NCBI GenBank assembly: GCA_036832975.1
Contig: DAITQM010000009.1
Coordinates: 22,789-86,788, forward strand
Direction of reading: 5' to 3'
DNA from: DAITQM01 sp036832975
GTDB taxonomy: Bacteria > Pseudomonadota > Gammaproteobacteria > Xanthomonadales > Wenzhouxiangellaceae
DNA length: 64,000 nucleotides
The notes below the pieces were generated by a model that saw nothing but the letters and a program-made list of their open reading frames with translations, searched no databases and was not told where the DNA came from. The position numbers and the translations under genes are program-made. Within the stretch, counting starts at the first letter, position 1. Each line of letters opens with the position of its first letter. Below are positions 1 through 8,340 of the stretch, piece by piece.

Positions 1-126
1 CGTTTCATGAATGGCTTGAAGCGGGCCGAAATCGCGCTCGACCGCAAGGTCCTCGCCGATCTGGCGGTGCACGACAAGGTGGCGTTCAGCGCGCTGGCCG
101 AGCGGGCCCGCGCCAGCCTCGGCTGA
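1..126 (+). CDS. rplT: 50S ribosomal protein L20, C-terminal part
   Basis: The window opens inside this gene. The 41 visible residues (FMNGLKRAEIALDRKVLADL and onward, ending ARASLG) match the conserved C-terminal end of L20, an rRNA-binding protein of the large subunit that is needed early in 50S assembly. The next gene is pheS, the usual gammaproteobacterial order (infC-rpmI-rplT-pheST), which supports the identification. The 119 bp up to pheS contain no recognisable pheM leader-peptide gene. The start lies outside the window. Confidence 0.93.
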   Translation, partial: RFMNGLKRAEIALDRKVLADLAVHDKVAFSALAERARASLG

Positions 127-245
127 GTCCGGATTTCCGTGACCTGCTCTACTCGTGACGAGCCGGTCATGCTTCCTCCGGGCTGAGCCTGCCGGCGCTC
201 ATCGTCCGGGGCCGTGCCCGGCGCCGGGGTAGGAGGGGAGATTCG

Positions 246-1247
246 ATGCACATCGAGCAGCTCGATCAGTGGCTGAACGAGGCCGCCGCGGCCATCGCTG
301 CGTGCGGCGACGCCGCGGCGCTCGATAAGTTGCGCGTCGAATATCTGGGCCGCAAGGGCACGCTCACCCACTTGCTGCACGCGCTCGGCGAGTTGCCGGC
401 CGCCGAACGGCGGGCCGCGGGACAAGCCGTCAACCGGGCCAAACAACAGCTCAGCGAAGCGCTGGCCACCCGGCGCGCAGCGCTGGAACAAGCGGCGCTC
501 GAACACGCCCTCGAAACCGGCCACCTCGATGTCACACTGCCCGGGCGCGGCCAGCACAACGGCACGCTGCACCCGGTCAGCTCGACGCTGGAACGGATGG
601 TGGCGATTTTTACGAACCTCGGTTTCGCAGTGGCCAGCGGTCCGGAAATCGAAGACGACGAGCACAACTTCGCCGCCTTGAACTTCCCGCCGCATCACCC
701 GGCGCGGGCCATGCACGATACCTTCTATCTGCCGGACGGCCGGTTGCTGCGCACCCATACCTCGCCGGTGCAGATCCGGGCCTTGCGCCGCCACGGTGCG
801 CCGCTGCGCCTGGTCGCCCCCGGCCGCGTCTATCGCAGCGATTCGGATCAGACCCACACCCCGATGTTCCACCAGTTGGAAGGCCTGCTGGTCGCCGAGG
901 ACGTGAGCTTCGCCGACCTGAAAGGCGTGCTGCAAGCCTTCGTCAATCTGTTTTTCGAGCGCCAGGTGCCGTTGCGCCTCAGGCCCTCGTACTTTCCGTT
1001 CACCGAACCGTCGGCCGAAGTCGATATCGGCTGGCGTAAGGCCGGCGGCGAGAGCGGCTGGCTGGAGGTGCTCGGTTGCGGCATGGTTCACCCCAAAGTG
1101 CTCGACAACTGCGGCGTGGACAGCGAGATCTACACCGGTTACGCCTTCGGTATGGGCGTCGAGCGGTTGGCGATGCTGCGTTTCGGCGTCACCGATCTTC
1201 GACAATTTTTCGAAAACGATTTACGTTTTCTGCGCCAGTTCGGATGA
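246..1247 (+). CDS. pheS: Phenylalanyl-tRNA synthetase alpha subunit
   Basis: Catalytic subunit of the alpha2-beta2 enzyme that charges tRNA-Phe in the cytoplasm. The 333 residues are close to the usual length (about 327). The N-terminal 90 residues form the charged coiled-coil arm. The class II core follows, with motif 2 around RVYRSDSDQTHTPMFHQLEG and motif 3 around YAFGMGVERLAML near the C-terminus, and the typical ending FFENDLRFLRQF. A strong Shine-Dalgarno (GGAGGGGAG, about 232-240) precedes the ATG. pheT starts 10 bp after the stop, so the two subunits are made from one transcript. Confidence 0.97.
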   Translation: MHIEQLDQWLNEAAAAIAACGDAAALDKLRVEYLGRKGTLTHLLHALGELPAAERRAAGQAVNRAKQQLSEALATRRAALEQAALEHALETGHLDVTLPGRGQHNGTLHPVSSTLERMVAIFTNLGFAVASGPEIEDDEHNFAALNFPPHHPARAMHDTFYLPDGRLLRTHTSPVQIRALRRHGAPLRLVAPGRVYRSDSDQTHTPMFHQLEGLLVAEDVSFADLKGVLQAFVNLFFERQVPLRLRPSYFPFTEPSAEVDIGWRKAGGESGWLEVLGCGMVHPKVLDNCGVDSEIYTGYAFGMGVERLAMLRFGVTDLRQFFENDLRFLRQFG

Positions 1248-1257
1248 GGGACGGGCG

Positions 1258-3639
1258 ATGAAATTCAGTGTCCGCTGGCTGGCCGAATTGACTGGCATCG
1301 AGTTCGACGCCGGGGAACTGGCGGAAAAGCTCACCGCCGCTGGCTTGGAGGTCGATGGCGTGGCGCCGGTCGCGCCGCCGCTGGCCCACATCGTCGCCGC
1401 CCGGATTGCCTCGGTCGCCCCCCACCCGGCGGCCGATCGGTTGCGGTTGTGCCAAGTCGAGGCGGGCAGCGGGCAGGTCGTCGAGGTGGTATGCGGCGCG
1501 CCGAATGCGGCGCCCGGCCTGGTCGTGCCGCTGGCGCCGCCCGGCGCCGAGTTGCCGGACGGCCGGACGATCGGCGAGGCGACGGTGCGCGGCGTCGTGT
1601 CGCACGGCATGTTGTGTTCGGCGGCGGAACTCGGCCTGGGCGACGACGCCGACGGTCTGCTGTCTCTCGATCCCAGCACCGTCCCCGGCACGCCACTAGG
1701 CGAGGCGCTGGGCCTCGACGATTGGACCATCACGCTGGAGCTGACGCCGAACCGCGGCGATTGCCTCGGCATGTTCGGTCTGGCGCGCGAGGCGGCGGCG
1801 CTCTATGGCCAGCGCTGGAAAGCCCCTGATATGCCCGAAATCCCGGCGGCTTCGGCGGCCCGGCGCGCCGTCCGGCTCGCCGCGCCGGCCGCCTGCCCGC
1901 GTTATCTGGGACGGCTGATCGAGGATCTGCAGCCGCCGGCGCAGAGCCCCGTCTGGCTCTGCGAACGCCTGCGCCGCGCCGGTCTCCGGCCGCGCTCGCC
2001 GCTGGTCGATGTGACCAATTACGTGCTGCTGGAAACCGGCCAGCCGCTGCACGCCTTCGACGCCGAACGATTGCGCGGCGATATTGAAGTCCGCTTCGCG
2101 CGCCAGGGGGAGACGATCCGCTTGCTCGACGGCCGCCAGGTCGATCTGGATCCGGAGTTTCTGTTGATTACCGACGCGGCGGGGCCGCAGGCCTTAGCCG
2201 GTGTGATGGGGGCTGCCGATTCGGCGGTCATGCCGCACACGCGGGCCGTGTTTCTCGAAAGCGCCTGGTTCGCGCCGCCGGCGGTCATCGGCCGGGCGCG
2301 CCGCCTCGGGCTCAGCAGTGACGCCGCTTACCGCTTCGAACGCGGCGTCGATCCGACCTTACAGCGCCACGCCATCGAGCGGGCCAGCGAGTTGATCCTG
2401 GCATTGTGCGGCGGCCGCGCCGGGCCGGTGGTCGAGGCGGCCGCGGCCGAGCACCTGCCCGTGCCGCCGGCGATCGGCCTGCGCCCGCAACGGGTCGAAA
2501 AGCTGCTCGGCAGCGCGCCGCCGGAAGAAGAAATGAGCGCCATCCTCGAGCGGCTCGGCATGCGGGTGATCCGTGGCGACCGTCATTGGCGGGTGACGCC
2601 GCCGGCCGCCCGGCTCGATCTGAAACTGGAAGCCGACCTGATCGAGGAGGTGGCCCGGGTCCATGGCTTCGACCAGATTCCGGCGCAACCGCCGGCCGGT
2701 CTCTTGCAGCCGGCGGCGCTACCGGAGGCCGAAGTCGACCCTGGAGTCTTGCGTCGCTGGCTCGCGGCGCGTGGCTATCACGAGGCGATCACGTTCAGTT
2801 TCGGCGACGCCCAGCGGCTCGATCAACTGGGCTACCCGCCGCCTTACTGCCGGTTGGCCAATCCGTTGAGCCGCGAACTGGCAGTGATGCGACCGGCGCT
2901 GTTGCCCGGTCTGCTCGCCGCGCTGGAGCACAACCACCAGCACCGCCAGGAACGGATCCGTCTGTTCGAGATCGGCGCCTGTTTCGCCGCCGACGGCAGC
3001 GAGCAGACCCGCCTCGCGGCACTCGTCACCGGACCCGTGGCGCCCGAGCAATGGGGCGAAAGGCGCCGTCCCGCCGACTTTTTCGACCTCAAAGGCGATC
3101 TCGAGGCCCTGCTCGGCCTCGCCGTGACGGCCGAACAGGTAACCTGGGAGGCGGCAACCCAGCCTTGGCTGCACCCGGGGCGGGCGGCTGAGATCAAGGT
3201 GCACGATGGCGACCGGCAACTCTGTGCCGGCTGGCTCGGCGCCCTGCACCCGAGGATCGCGGCGGCGCTTGGTGTGGAAGGTGAAATTATGGCTTTCGAA
3301 ATCGACAGCGACGTTTTCAGCCACCGCCGGATCGCCGCCTACCGCGACTTTTCGCGGTATCCGACAGTCCGCCGCGACCTGGCCCTCGTCGCCCCGGCGG
3401 CACTACCGGTCGCCGAGATCACCGCGGGTCTGCGTCAGTGGGGGGCGCCGCTGCTCCGCGCGGTGGTCGTTTTTGACGTTTATCAGGGCCCGGGGATCGA
3501 AGAAAACTGCAAAAGTGTCGCTATGGGCTTGATTTTGCAGGAAGATTGCAGCACTCTAACGGATCAGGCCGCCGATGATCTGGTTGCGAAGCTGCTGCGG
3601 GGGTTGCGCGACAACCTGGGGGTCGAGTTGCGAGGGTAA
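1258..3639 (+). CDS. pheT: Phenylalanyl-tRNA synthetase beta subunit
   Basis: Large, editing and tRNA-binding subunit of PheRS. Its 793 residues are the usual length. Visible order: N-terminal region (MKFSVRWLAELTG), an OB-fold tRNA-binding domain at about 40-150 (HPAADRLRLCQVE), the B3/B4 editing domain at about 210-370 (DVTNYVLLETGQPLHAFD), the B5 domain at about 400-475, a pseudo-catalytic class II core, and a C-terminal anticodon-binding FDX-ACB domain (FSRYPTVRRDLALV). It is translated from the pheS transcript. ihfA starts 7 bp beyond the stop, the conserved gammaproteobacterial arrangement. Confidence 0.97.
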   Translation: MKFSVRWLAELTGIEFDAGELAEKLTAAGLEVDGVAPVAPPLAHIVAARIASVAPHPAADRLRLCQVEAGSGQVVEVVCGAPNAAPGLVVPLAPPGAELPDGRTIGEATVRGVVSHGMLCSAAELGLGDDADGLLSLDPSTVPGTPLGEALGLDDWTITLELTPNRGDCLGMFGLAREAAALYGQRWKAPDMPEIPAASAARRAVRLAAPAACPRYLGRLIEDLQPPAQSPVWLCERLRRAGLRPRSPLVDVTNYVLLETGQPLHAFDAERLRGDIEVRFARQGETIRLLDGRQVDLDPEFLLITDAAGPQALAGVMGAADSAVMPHTRAVFLESAWFAPPAVIGRARRLGLSSDAAYRFERGVDPTLQRHAIERASELILALCGGRAGPVVEAAAAEHLPVPPAIGLRPQRVEKLLGSAPPEEEMSAILERLGMRVIRGDRHWRVTPPAARLDLKLEADLIEEVARVHGFDQIPAQPPAGLLQPAALPEAEVDPGVLRRWLAARGYHEAITFSFGDAQRLDQLGYPPPYCRLANPLSRELAVMRPALLPGLLAALEHNHQHRQERIRLFEIGACFAADGSEQTRLAALVTGPVAPEQWGERRRPADFFDLKGDLEALLGLAVTAEQVTWEAATQPWLHPGRAAEIKVHDGDRQLCAGWLGALHPRIAAALGVEGEIMAFEIDSDVFSHRRIAAYRDFSRYPTVRRDLALVAPAALPVAEITAGLRQWGAPLLRAVVVFDVYQGPGIEENCKSVAMGLILQEDCSTLTDQAADDLVAKLLRGLRDNLGVELRG

Positions 3640-3646
3640 GGCACCA

Positions 3647-3952
3647 ATGGCACTAACAAAAGCAAAACTCGTCGAGCGGCTGCACGCCGAGGTGGGTCTG
3701 AATAAAAGGGAAGCGAGGGAGTTGATCGACACCTTTTTCACGTTGATCCGCGACCATCTGACCATTGGCGAGGAAGTGAGGATATCGGGGTTCGGCAACT
3801 TTTTGTTGCGCGACAAGAACCGCCGTCCGGGAAGGAATCCCAAAACCGGAGAAGAGATTCCGATCACCGAGCGCCGCGTCGTGACGTTCAAGGCAGGTCA
3901 AAAGCTCAGAGCGAGAGTGGAAGCGTATGCTGGATCCCGGAACCAACAATGA
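3647..3952 (+). CDS. ihfA: Integration host factor, alpha subunit
   Basis: DNA-bending protein of 101 residues of the HU/IHF family, acting as a heterodimer with IhfB in nucleoid structure, recombination and promoter architecture. The start MALTKAKLVERL is the typical IhfA beginning. The beta-arm carries the intercalating-proline motif RPGRNPKTGEE, followed by RRVVTFKAGQKLR. The ATG at 3647 is chosen because the family begins exactly there; a longer frame runs into pheT. It follows pheT by 7 bp and overlaps the next gene by 26 bp. Confidence 0.96.
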   Translation: MALTKAKLVERLHAEVGLNKREARELIDTFFTLIRDHLTIGEEVRISGFGNFLLRDKNRRPGRNPKTGEEIPITERRVVTFKAGQKLRARVEAYAGSRNQQ

Positions 3953-4283
3953 ACTGCCGCCGATTCCCGCCAAGCGTTATTTCACGATTGGTGAAGTCAG
4001 CGATTTGTGCGCCGTCAAGCCGCACGTCCTCCGCTACTGGGAGCAGGAATTTCACCATTTGAAGCCGGTCAAACGGCGCGGCAACCGCCGCTATTACCAA
4101 CGCCACGACGTGCTGCTGATCCGCCAGATCCGCTCCTTGCTGTACGAGCAGGGTTACACGATCGGCGGCGCCCGGCACCAGCTCGATGGCGACAGCGCCG
4201 AGGAAAACAACGGCGCTTGCCGCCAGGTGATCCACCAAGTGCGTCTGGAACTTGAGGAAATTCTGCGCGAACTGCGGCGCTGA
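3927..4283 (+). CDS. MerR-family transcriptional regulator
   Basis: A 118-residue protein with an N-terminal MerR winged helix (KRYFTIGEVSDLCAVKPHVL, then RYWEQEF) and a C-terminal helical, coiled-coil-like region (VIHQVRLELEEILRELRR). No metal-binding cysteine cluster is seen, so the effector is unknown. A small MerR protein directly after ihfA is conserved in many gammaproteobacteria and its target is not established. It overlaps the end of ihfA by 26 bp, which implies coupled translation. Confidence 0.9.
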   Translation: MLDPGTNNELPPIPAKRYFTIGEVSDLCAVKPHVLRYWEQEFHHLKPVKRRGNRRYYQRHDVLLIRQIRSLLYEQGYTIGGARHQLDGDSAEENNGACRQVIHQVRLELEEILRELRR

Positions 4284-4376
4284 ACTCGGGCCGGCGTCAT
4301 CGCCGGGGCTGTTCCGGGAACGGCAATGGCCCAGTCCTCCCGGACGTGCTCCGCGATCCGTTATAATACCGCGCTT

Positions 4377-4910
4377 ATGTCCGGTTGGCCCATTCCGGCG
4401 ATCGATCCTGTCGCCGCCGCCCGCGGCGGTGCGCAATGGAGCGGTACGGTTCCATTACGCGACTTGCCCGGAGTGCGTGACCGATTGGCGGCGCTCCCCG
4501 CCGGCGAGAGCCCCGAGGAATTGGCTTGGCGGGTGCGCTTCGAACCGCCAATGGGCCACGACCCGTTGAGGGTCGTCGAGGTCGGGGTCGAAGGCCGCGC
4601 GTGGCTCGTTTGCCAGCGGACGCTGCAACCGTTCTTGCAGGTGTTCGGCAGCCGTTCCCGCGTCGCACTGGTGGCGACCGATGACGCTGCCGCGGTTCTG
4701 CCGGTGGAACTCGAACCGTGGATCCTGGCGCCCGGCGACGGGCTGGATATCGGGGCGCTGCTCCGCGAGGAAGTGCTGCTCGCCTTGCCTCTGGTACCGC
4801 GCGCTCCCGGCACACCCCTACCGCCGGCGGGTCGGGGGCGGGAAAAGCCGACCGCCCGCGCGGCACAGCGGCCGTTCGCCGCCCTGGGTGAGATGCTGCG
4901 CAAGGGCTGA
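4377..4910 (+). CDS. yceD: YceD/DUF177 family protein (23S rRNA accumulation protein)
   Basis: A 177-residue protein of the YceD (DUF177) family, encoded just before rpmF in most bacteria; in E. coli it affects 23S rRNA levels. The alignable features are PIPAIDPVAAARGG near the start, the central LVCQRTLQPF, the acidic stretch ending EEVLLALPLVP, and the C-terminal FAALGEML. The family often has a CxxC in the central motif; here only one Cys remains. The start at 4377 matches the family N-terminus. An upstream ATG (4326) would add unrelated residues. A TATAAT (4362-4367) sits just before the start. Confidence 0.85.
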   Translation: MSGWPIPAIDPVAAARGGAQWSGTVPLRDLPGVRDRLAALPAGESPEELAWRVRFEPPMGHDPLRVVEVGVEGRAWLVCQRTLQPFLQVFGSRSRVALVATDDAAAVLPVELEPWILAPGDGLDIGALLREEVLLALPLVPRAPGTPLPPAGRGREKPTARAAQRPFAALGEMLRKG

Positions 4911-4989
4911 AGCAAAGCACGGCGCAGCACGGAACGTTTTCCGCGGTCGGCTGAGGCGCGACCGATCGAACTATTTTTTGGAGTGATCG

Positions 4990-5187
4990 ATGGCAGTTCA
5001 ACAAAATCGCAAAACCTCTTCGCGGCGCGATATGCGCCGTTCCCACGATGCGCTGCAAGGACCCGCGCTGTCGGTCGACCCGGCCAGCGGCGAGGTCCAT
5101 CGCCGTCACCATATTTCGCGCAGCGGCTACTACCGGGGGCGGCGCGTTATCGCCGCACCGCCGCCGGTCGAGGGCGACGAAGAATAA
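4990..5187 (+). CDS. rpmF: 50S ribosomal protein L32
   Basis: A small basic protein of the large ribosomal subunit. The 65 residues begin MAVQQNRKTSSRRDMRRSHD, the family's conserved start, and carry the HHISRSGYYRGRRVI segment. A GGAG Shine-Dalgarno lies about 7 bp before the ATG. The yceD-rpmF order is conserved. Usually plsX follows rpmF, but here fabH starts 16 bp later and no plsX is present. Confidence 0.95.
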   Translation: MAVQQNRKTSSRRDMRRSHDALQGPALSVDPASGEVHRRHHISRSGYYRGRRVIAAPPPVEGDEE

Positions 5188-5203
5188 TCGGCGACCGGTC
5201 AGA

Positions 5204-6178
5204 GTGGCTCTTTACGCCCGGCTGGCCGGCACCGGAAGCCATCTTCCGGAGCGGGTTCTGACCAATGCCGAACTCGAATCCATGGTCGAGACCAGCGACC
5301 AGTGGATCCGTGAGCGGACCGGCATTCGGGAGCGGCGCATCGCCGCGCCCGGGGAAACCACTTGCGATCTGGCCGAACACGCCGCCCGCGCGGCGCTCGA
5401 AATGGCACGTGTCGCACCAACAGAAATCGACCTGTTGGTGCTCGGCACGACGACACCCGACCTGGTTTTTCCGAGCACTGCCTGCCTGCTGCAACAACGG
5501 CTCGGCCTTGGCGAATGCGGCGCGTTCGATGTCAACGCCGCCTGTTCGGGTTTTCTCTACGGCATGAGCATCGCCGACCAGTTCATTCGCACGGGTCAGG
5601 CGCGGCGGGTGCTGGTAGTCGGCGCCGAGACGCTGTCGCGGATGCTGGATTGGCGGGATCGTTCGACGTGCGTGATTTTCGGCGATGGTGCCGGTGCCGC
5701 GGTATTCGAAGCGGCTGACGAACCGGGCATCTTGTCCACCCACCTCCACGCCAATGGCACCTATGCCGATCTTTTGAACACCGACGTTGGCGTCTCGCGC
5801 GGCTTTCGCGAAAACGAACCGAACGCCGGCTTGCGGGTGTTGATGCGCGGCAACGAAGTGTTCAAAGTCGCGGTCCGCACGCTCGGCCGCATCGTCGATG
5901 AAACGCTGGCCGCCAACGGACTCGATCGCAAGGCGATCGATTGGCTGATTCCGCACCAGGCCAACCTCCGGATCATCGAAGCGACAGCGAAAAAGCTCGA
6001 CATTTCGAAAGAGCGGGTGGTGATCACCGTCGACCGTCACGGCAACACGTCGGCCGCTTCGGTGCCTCTGGCGCTCGATGAAGCGGTGCGCTCCGGCCGC
6101 ATCCGGCGCGGTGAGCATTTGTTGCTCGAAGCCTTCGGCGGCGGATTGACGTGGGGCGCGGCCCTGATTCGTTATTGA
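5204..6178 (+). CDS. fabH: 3-oxoacyl-[ACP] synthase III
   Basis: Starts fatty-acid elongation by condensing acetyl-CoA with malonyl-ACP. The protein has 324 residues from a GTG start at 5204 (VALYARLAGTGSHLPERVLT), which fits the family length (317 in E. coli). A longer frame upstream overlaps rpmF and is not FabH-like. The Cys-His-Asn triad is visible: C114 in NAACSGFLYG, H251 in HQANLR and N281 in HGNTSAAS. It heads the fabH-fabD-fabG-acpP-fabF block. The last codons and the stop are duplicated in tandem just downstream. Confidence 0.96.
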   Translation: MALYARLAGTGSHLPERVLTNAELESMVETSDQWIRERTGIRERRIAAPGETTCDLAEHAARAALEMARVAPTEIDLLVLGTTTPDLVFPSTACLLQQRLGLGECGAFDVNAACSGFLYGMSIADQFIRTGQARRVLVVGAETLSRMLDWRDRSTCVIFGDGAGAAVFEAADEPGILSTHLHANGTYADLLNTDVGVSRGFRENEPNAGLRVLMRGNEVFKVAVRTLGRIVDETLAANGLDRKAIDWLIPHQANLRIIEATAKKLDISKERVVITVDRHGNTSAASVPLALDEAVRSGRIRRGEHLLLEAFGGGLTWGAALIRY

Positions 6179-6196
6179 ACCTGATTCGTTATTGAA
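6163..6196 (+). repeat. 17-bp perfect tandem duplication at the fabH stop
   Basis: CCTGATTCGTTATTGAA occurs twice back to back (6163-6179 and 6180-6196). The first copy encodes the last residues and the TGA of fabH; the second is untranslated and fills the fabH-fabD gap. It looks like a recent slippage event with no effect on either protein. Confidence 0.95.
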
Positions 6197-6205
6197 GTTA
6201 AACAA

Positions 6206-7162
6206 ATGACACTGGCGGTCGTGTTCCCTGGACAAGGTTCGCAGTCGGTTGGGATGCAGGCGGAACTGGCTGCGGCCAGCGAGGTCGTGCGTGCGACTTA
6301 CCGCGAAGCGTCGGACGTGCTGGGCGAGGATTTGTGGCGGATCGTCAGCCAGGGGCCGGCCGAGCACCTGAATCAGACGGCCGTCACGCAGCCGGCGATG
6401 CTCACTGCCGGCATGGCCGCCTGGCGCCTGTGGCGGCAGAACCACCCCAGCCAGGAGGTCATCGCCCTGGCCGGCCACAGCCTTGGTGAATACACCGCCC
6501 TGGTCGCCGCCGGCAGCATCCGTTTTGCCGATGCGGTCACGCTCGTGGCGCGCCGCGGCGAGCTGATGCAGCAGGCCGCGCCGCCGGGGGTCGGGGCCAT
6601 GGCCGCGATCCTCGGTTTGGCCGACGAAGCGGTCGGCGAGGCGTGCGAGCGGGTCGCCAAAACCGGCTACTGTGCGCCGGCGAATTTCAACGCTCCGGGG
6701 CAGGTGGTGATCGCCGGTGAAAAACCGGCCGTCGAGGCGGCGGTGGCTGAAGCCCGCGCCCTCGGTGCTCGCCGGGCGTTGTTGTTGCCGGTCAGCGTCC
6801 CGTCGCATTGCCGGTTGATGAAGCCGGCGGCCGAGGCGTTGGTCGAGGCGTTGGCGGCGACCGAGATCGTCCCGCCGGCCATCCCGGTGTGGCACAATGT
6901 CGATGCCCAGCCCCGGCGGACGGCACCCGCCATCCGCGAAGCACTGGCTGCCCAATTACACCAGCCGGTGTTGTGGACCGCGGTGGTCGAAGCCCTGGCG
7001 GCGGCGGGCGCCCGTCGCTACCTCGAATGCGGACCAGGCCGTGTTTTGAGTGGGCTGGTGAAACGCATTCTGCGCGACGCCGAAGTGTCGTCCCTGGAAA
7101 CCCCCACGGATTTCACGTTGCCAGAACCCCAAACCCACCCCGCGGGCGAGCGATCGAGATGA
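6206..7162 (+). CDS. fabD: Malonyl-CoA:ACP transacylase
   Basis: Transfers malonyl groups from CoA to acyl carrier protein, supplying the extender unit of fatty-acid synthesis. 318 residues. The N-terminal FPGQGSQSVGM, the nucleophile elbow GHSLGEY (S92) and the catalytic histidine H201 in VPSHCRLM are present. The stop overlaps the fabG start in ATGA, so translation is coupled. The C-terminal roughly 15 residues (TLPEPQTHPAGERSR) are low in conserved character and look like a tail. Confidence 0.96.
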   Translation: MTLAVVFPGQGSQSVGMQAELAAASEVVRATYREASDVLGEDLWRIVSQGPAEHLNQTAVTQPAMLTAGMAAWRLWRQNHPSQEVIALAGHSLGEYTALVAAGSIRFADAVTLVARRGELMQQAAPPGVGAMAAILGLADEAVGEACERVAKTGYCAPANFNAPGQVVIAGEKPAVEAAVAEARALGARRALLLPVSVPSHCRLMKPAAEALVEALAATEIVPPAIPVWHNVDAQPRRTAPAIREALAAQLHQPVLWTAVVEALAAAGARRYLECGPGRVLSGLVKRILRDAEVSSLETPTDFTLPEPQTHPAGERSR

Positions 7163-7908
7163 CGGCGACCTTTGGCAACCGGCTGGACGGCAAGGTGGCG
7201 CTGGTGACCGGCGCCAGTCGCGGTATCGGCGCCGCGATCGCCGACCTTTTGGCCGGACGTGGCGCCGTGGTCCATGGCACTGCAACGTCGGAAGCGGGCG
7301 CGGTGGGCATCGCCGGGCGTCTCGGCGCGGGCCGCGGTCATGTCCTCGAGGTCAACGATGCCGAGGCGGTCGATCGTCTCGTCGCCGCGCTCACCGCGGC
7401 CGGCAGCGCGCCGGCGATCCTGGTCAACAACGCCGGTATCACGCGCGACCAGTTACTGCTCCGGATGAGAGACGAAGATTGGCAAACGGTGATCGACACC
7501 AACTTGCGTTCGGTTTTCCGGCTCGGCAAGGCGTGCCTGCGCGGCATGATGAAGGCCCGCTGGGGACGGATTATTTCGCTCGCTTCGGTGGTCGGTCTGA
7601 CCGGCAATGCCGGCCAGGCCAATTACGCAGCGGCCAAAGCGGGCATTATCGGTTTTTCGAAATCGCTGGCCCGCGAGGTGGGCAGCCGCGGCATCACGGT
7701 CAATGTGATCGCCCCCGGCTTCATCGACACCGATATGACCGCGGCGCTCGACGAAAAGGTTCGCAGCGCCTTGCTCGCCGATATTCCGCTCGGCCGCTTG
7801 GGCGGGGCCCGGGAGATCGCCGCCGCCGCCGCCTTCCTGGCCTCCGACGAGGCGGCCTATATCACCGGCGAGACGTTGCACGTCAACGGCGGCATGTACA
7901 TGCCATGA
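7159..7908 (+). CDS. fabG: 3-oxoacyl-[ACP] reductase
   Basis: NADPH-dependent short-chain dehydrogenase that reduces 3-oxoacyl-ACP in the elongation cycle. 249 residues. The Rossmann TGASRGIG motif starts near residue 17, NNAG is at 90-93, and the catalytic set is N115, S143, Y156 and K160 (YAAAK). The C-terminal GETLHVNGGMYM is typical of FabG. The ATG overlaps the fabD stop by 4 bp. Confidence 0.96.
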   Translation: MTATFGNRLDGKVALVTGASRGIGAAIADLLAGRGAVVHGTATSEAGAVGIAGRLGAGRGHVLEVNDAEAVDRLVAALTAAGSAPAILVNNAGITRDQLLLRMRDEDWQTVIDTNLRSVFRLGKACLRGMMKARWGRIISLASVVGLTGNAGQANYAAAKAGIIGFSKSLAREVGSRGITVNVIAPGFIDTDMTAALDEKVRSALLADIPLGRLGGAREIAAAAAFLASDEAAYITGETLHVNGGMYMP

Positions 7909-8010
7909 TGGCAAGCTATTGATTTTTCTACGTTTTATGAGGCTTTGACCCCCATGTCCCGCGGGGCGCGGCGGTTTGTCCCGAAACTGGCGCACCCGGC
8001 GGGTTTCTCT

Positions 8011-8016
8011 TACAAT
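8011..8016 (+). promoter_or_regulatory. Possible -10 element of an acpP promoter
   Basis: The 145-bp gap between fabG and acpP is the longest inside the fab cluster and contains TACAAT 38 bp before the acpP ATG. No good -35 hexamer is seen at 17 bp, so this is tentative. Very high expression of acpP from its own promoter is common in other bacteria. Confidence 0.3.
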
Positions 8017-8053
8017 GGCGGCGTTTTTCCCACGCCCTACAGGAAGCGTAAAC

Positions 8054-8293
8054 ATGAGCAGCATTGAAGAACGAGTGAAGAAAATTGTCGTCGAGCAGCT
8101 CGGCGTCAAAGAGGATGCGGTGACGCCCAGTGCGTCGTTCGTCGATGACCTGGGTGCCGACTCGCTCGATACCGTGGAATTGGTCATGGCCCTGGAAGAA
8201 GAATTCGAGTGCGAAATCCCCGACGAAGAAGCCGAAAAAATCACGACCGTGCAACAGGCGATCGATTACCTGAAAGCGCACGTCAGCGAATGA
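8054..8293 (+). CDS. acpP: Acyl carrier protein
   Basis: A small acidic carrier protein (79 residues) that holds growing acyl chains on a 4'-phosphopantetheine arm. The attachment site is S37 in DLGADSLDTVEL. The overall four-helix sequence is canonical (MSSIEERVKKIVVEQLGVK at the start). An AGGAAG Shine-Dalgarno lies at 8041-8046. It stands between fabG and fabF as in E. coli and Pseudomonas. Confidence 0.97.
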   Translation: MSSIEERVKKIVVEQLGVKEDAVTPSASFVDDLGADSLDTVELVMALEEEFECEIPDEEAEKITTVQQAIDYLKAHVSE

Positions 8294-8340
8294 TGCGGGT
8301 CGCTTGCCGTCTCGCGCTTTATAGGCTTGTAGGCTAATTT

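Noticed and set aside
4326..4376. Longer YceD start at 4326
   Set aside because: The added residues are unlike the family, and a TATAAT lies inside this stretch; ATG 4377 aligns with known YceD starts.
5147..6955. 602-codon minus-strand frame opposite fabH/fabD
   Set aside because: Antisense to two well-recognised enzymes; Arg/Gly/Asp-rich without motifs.
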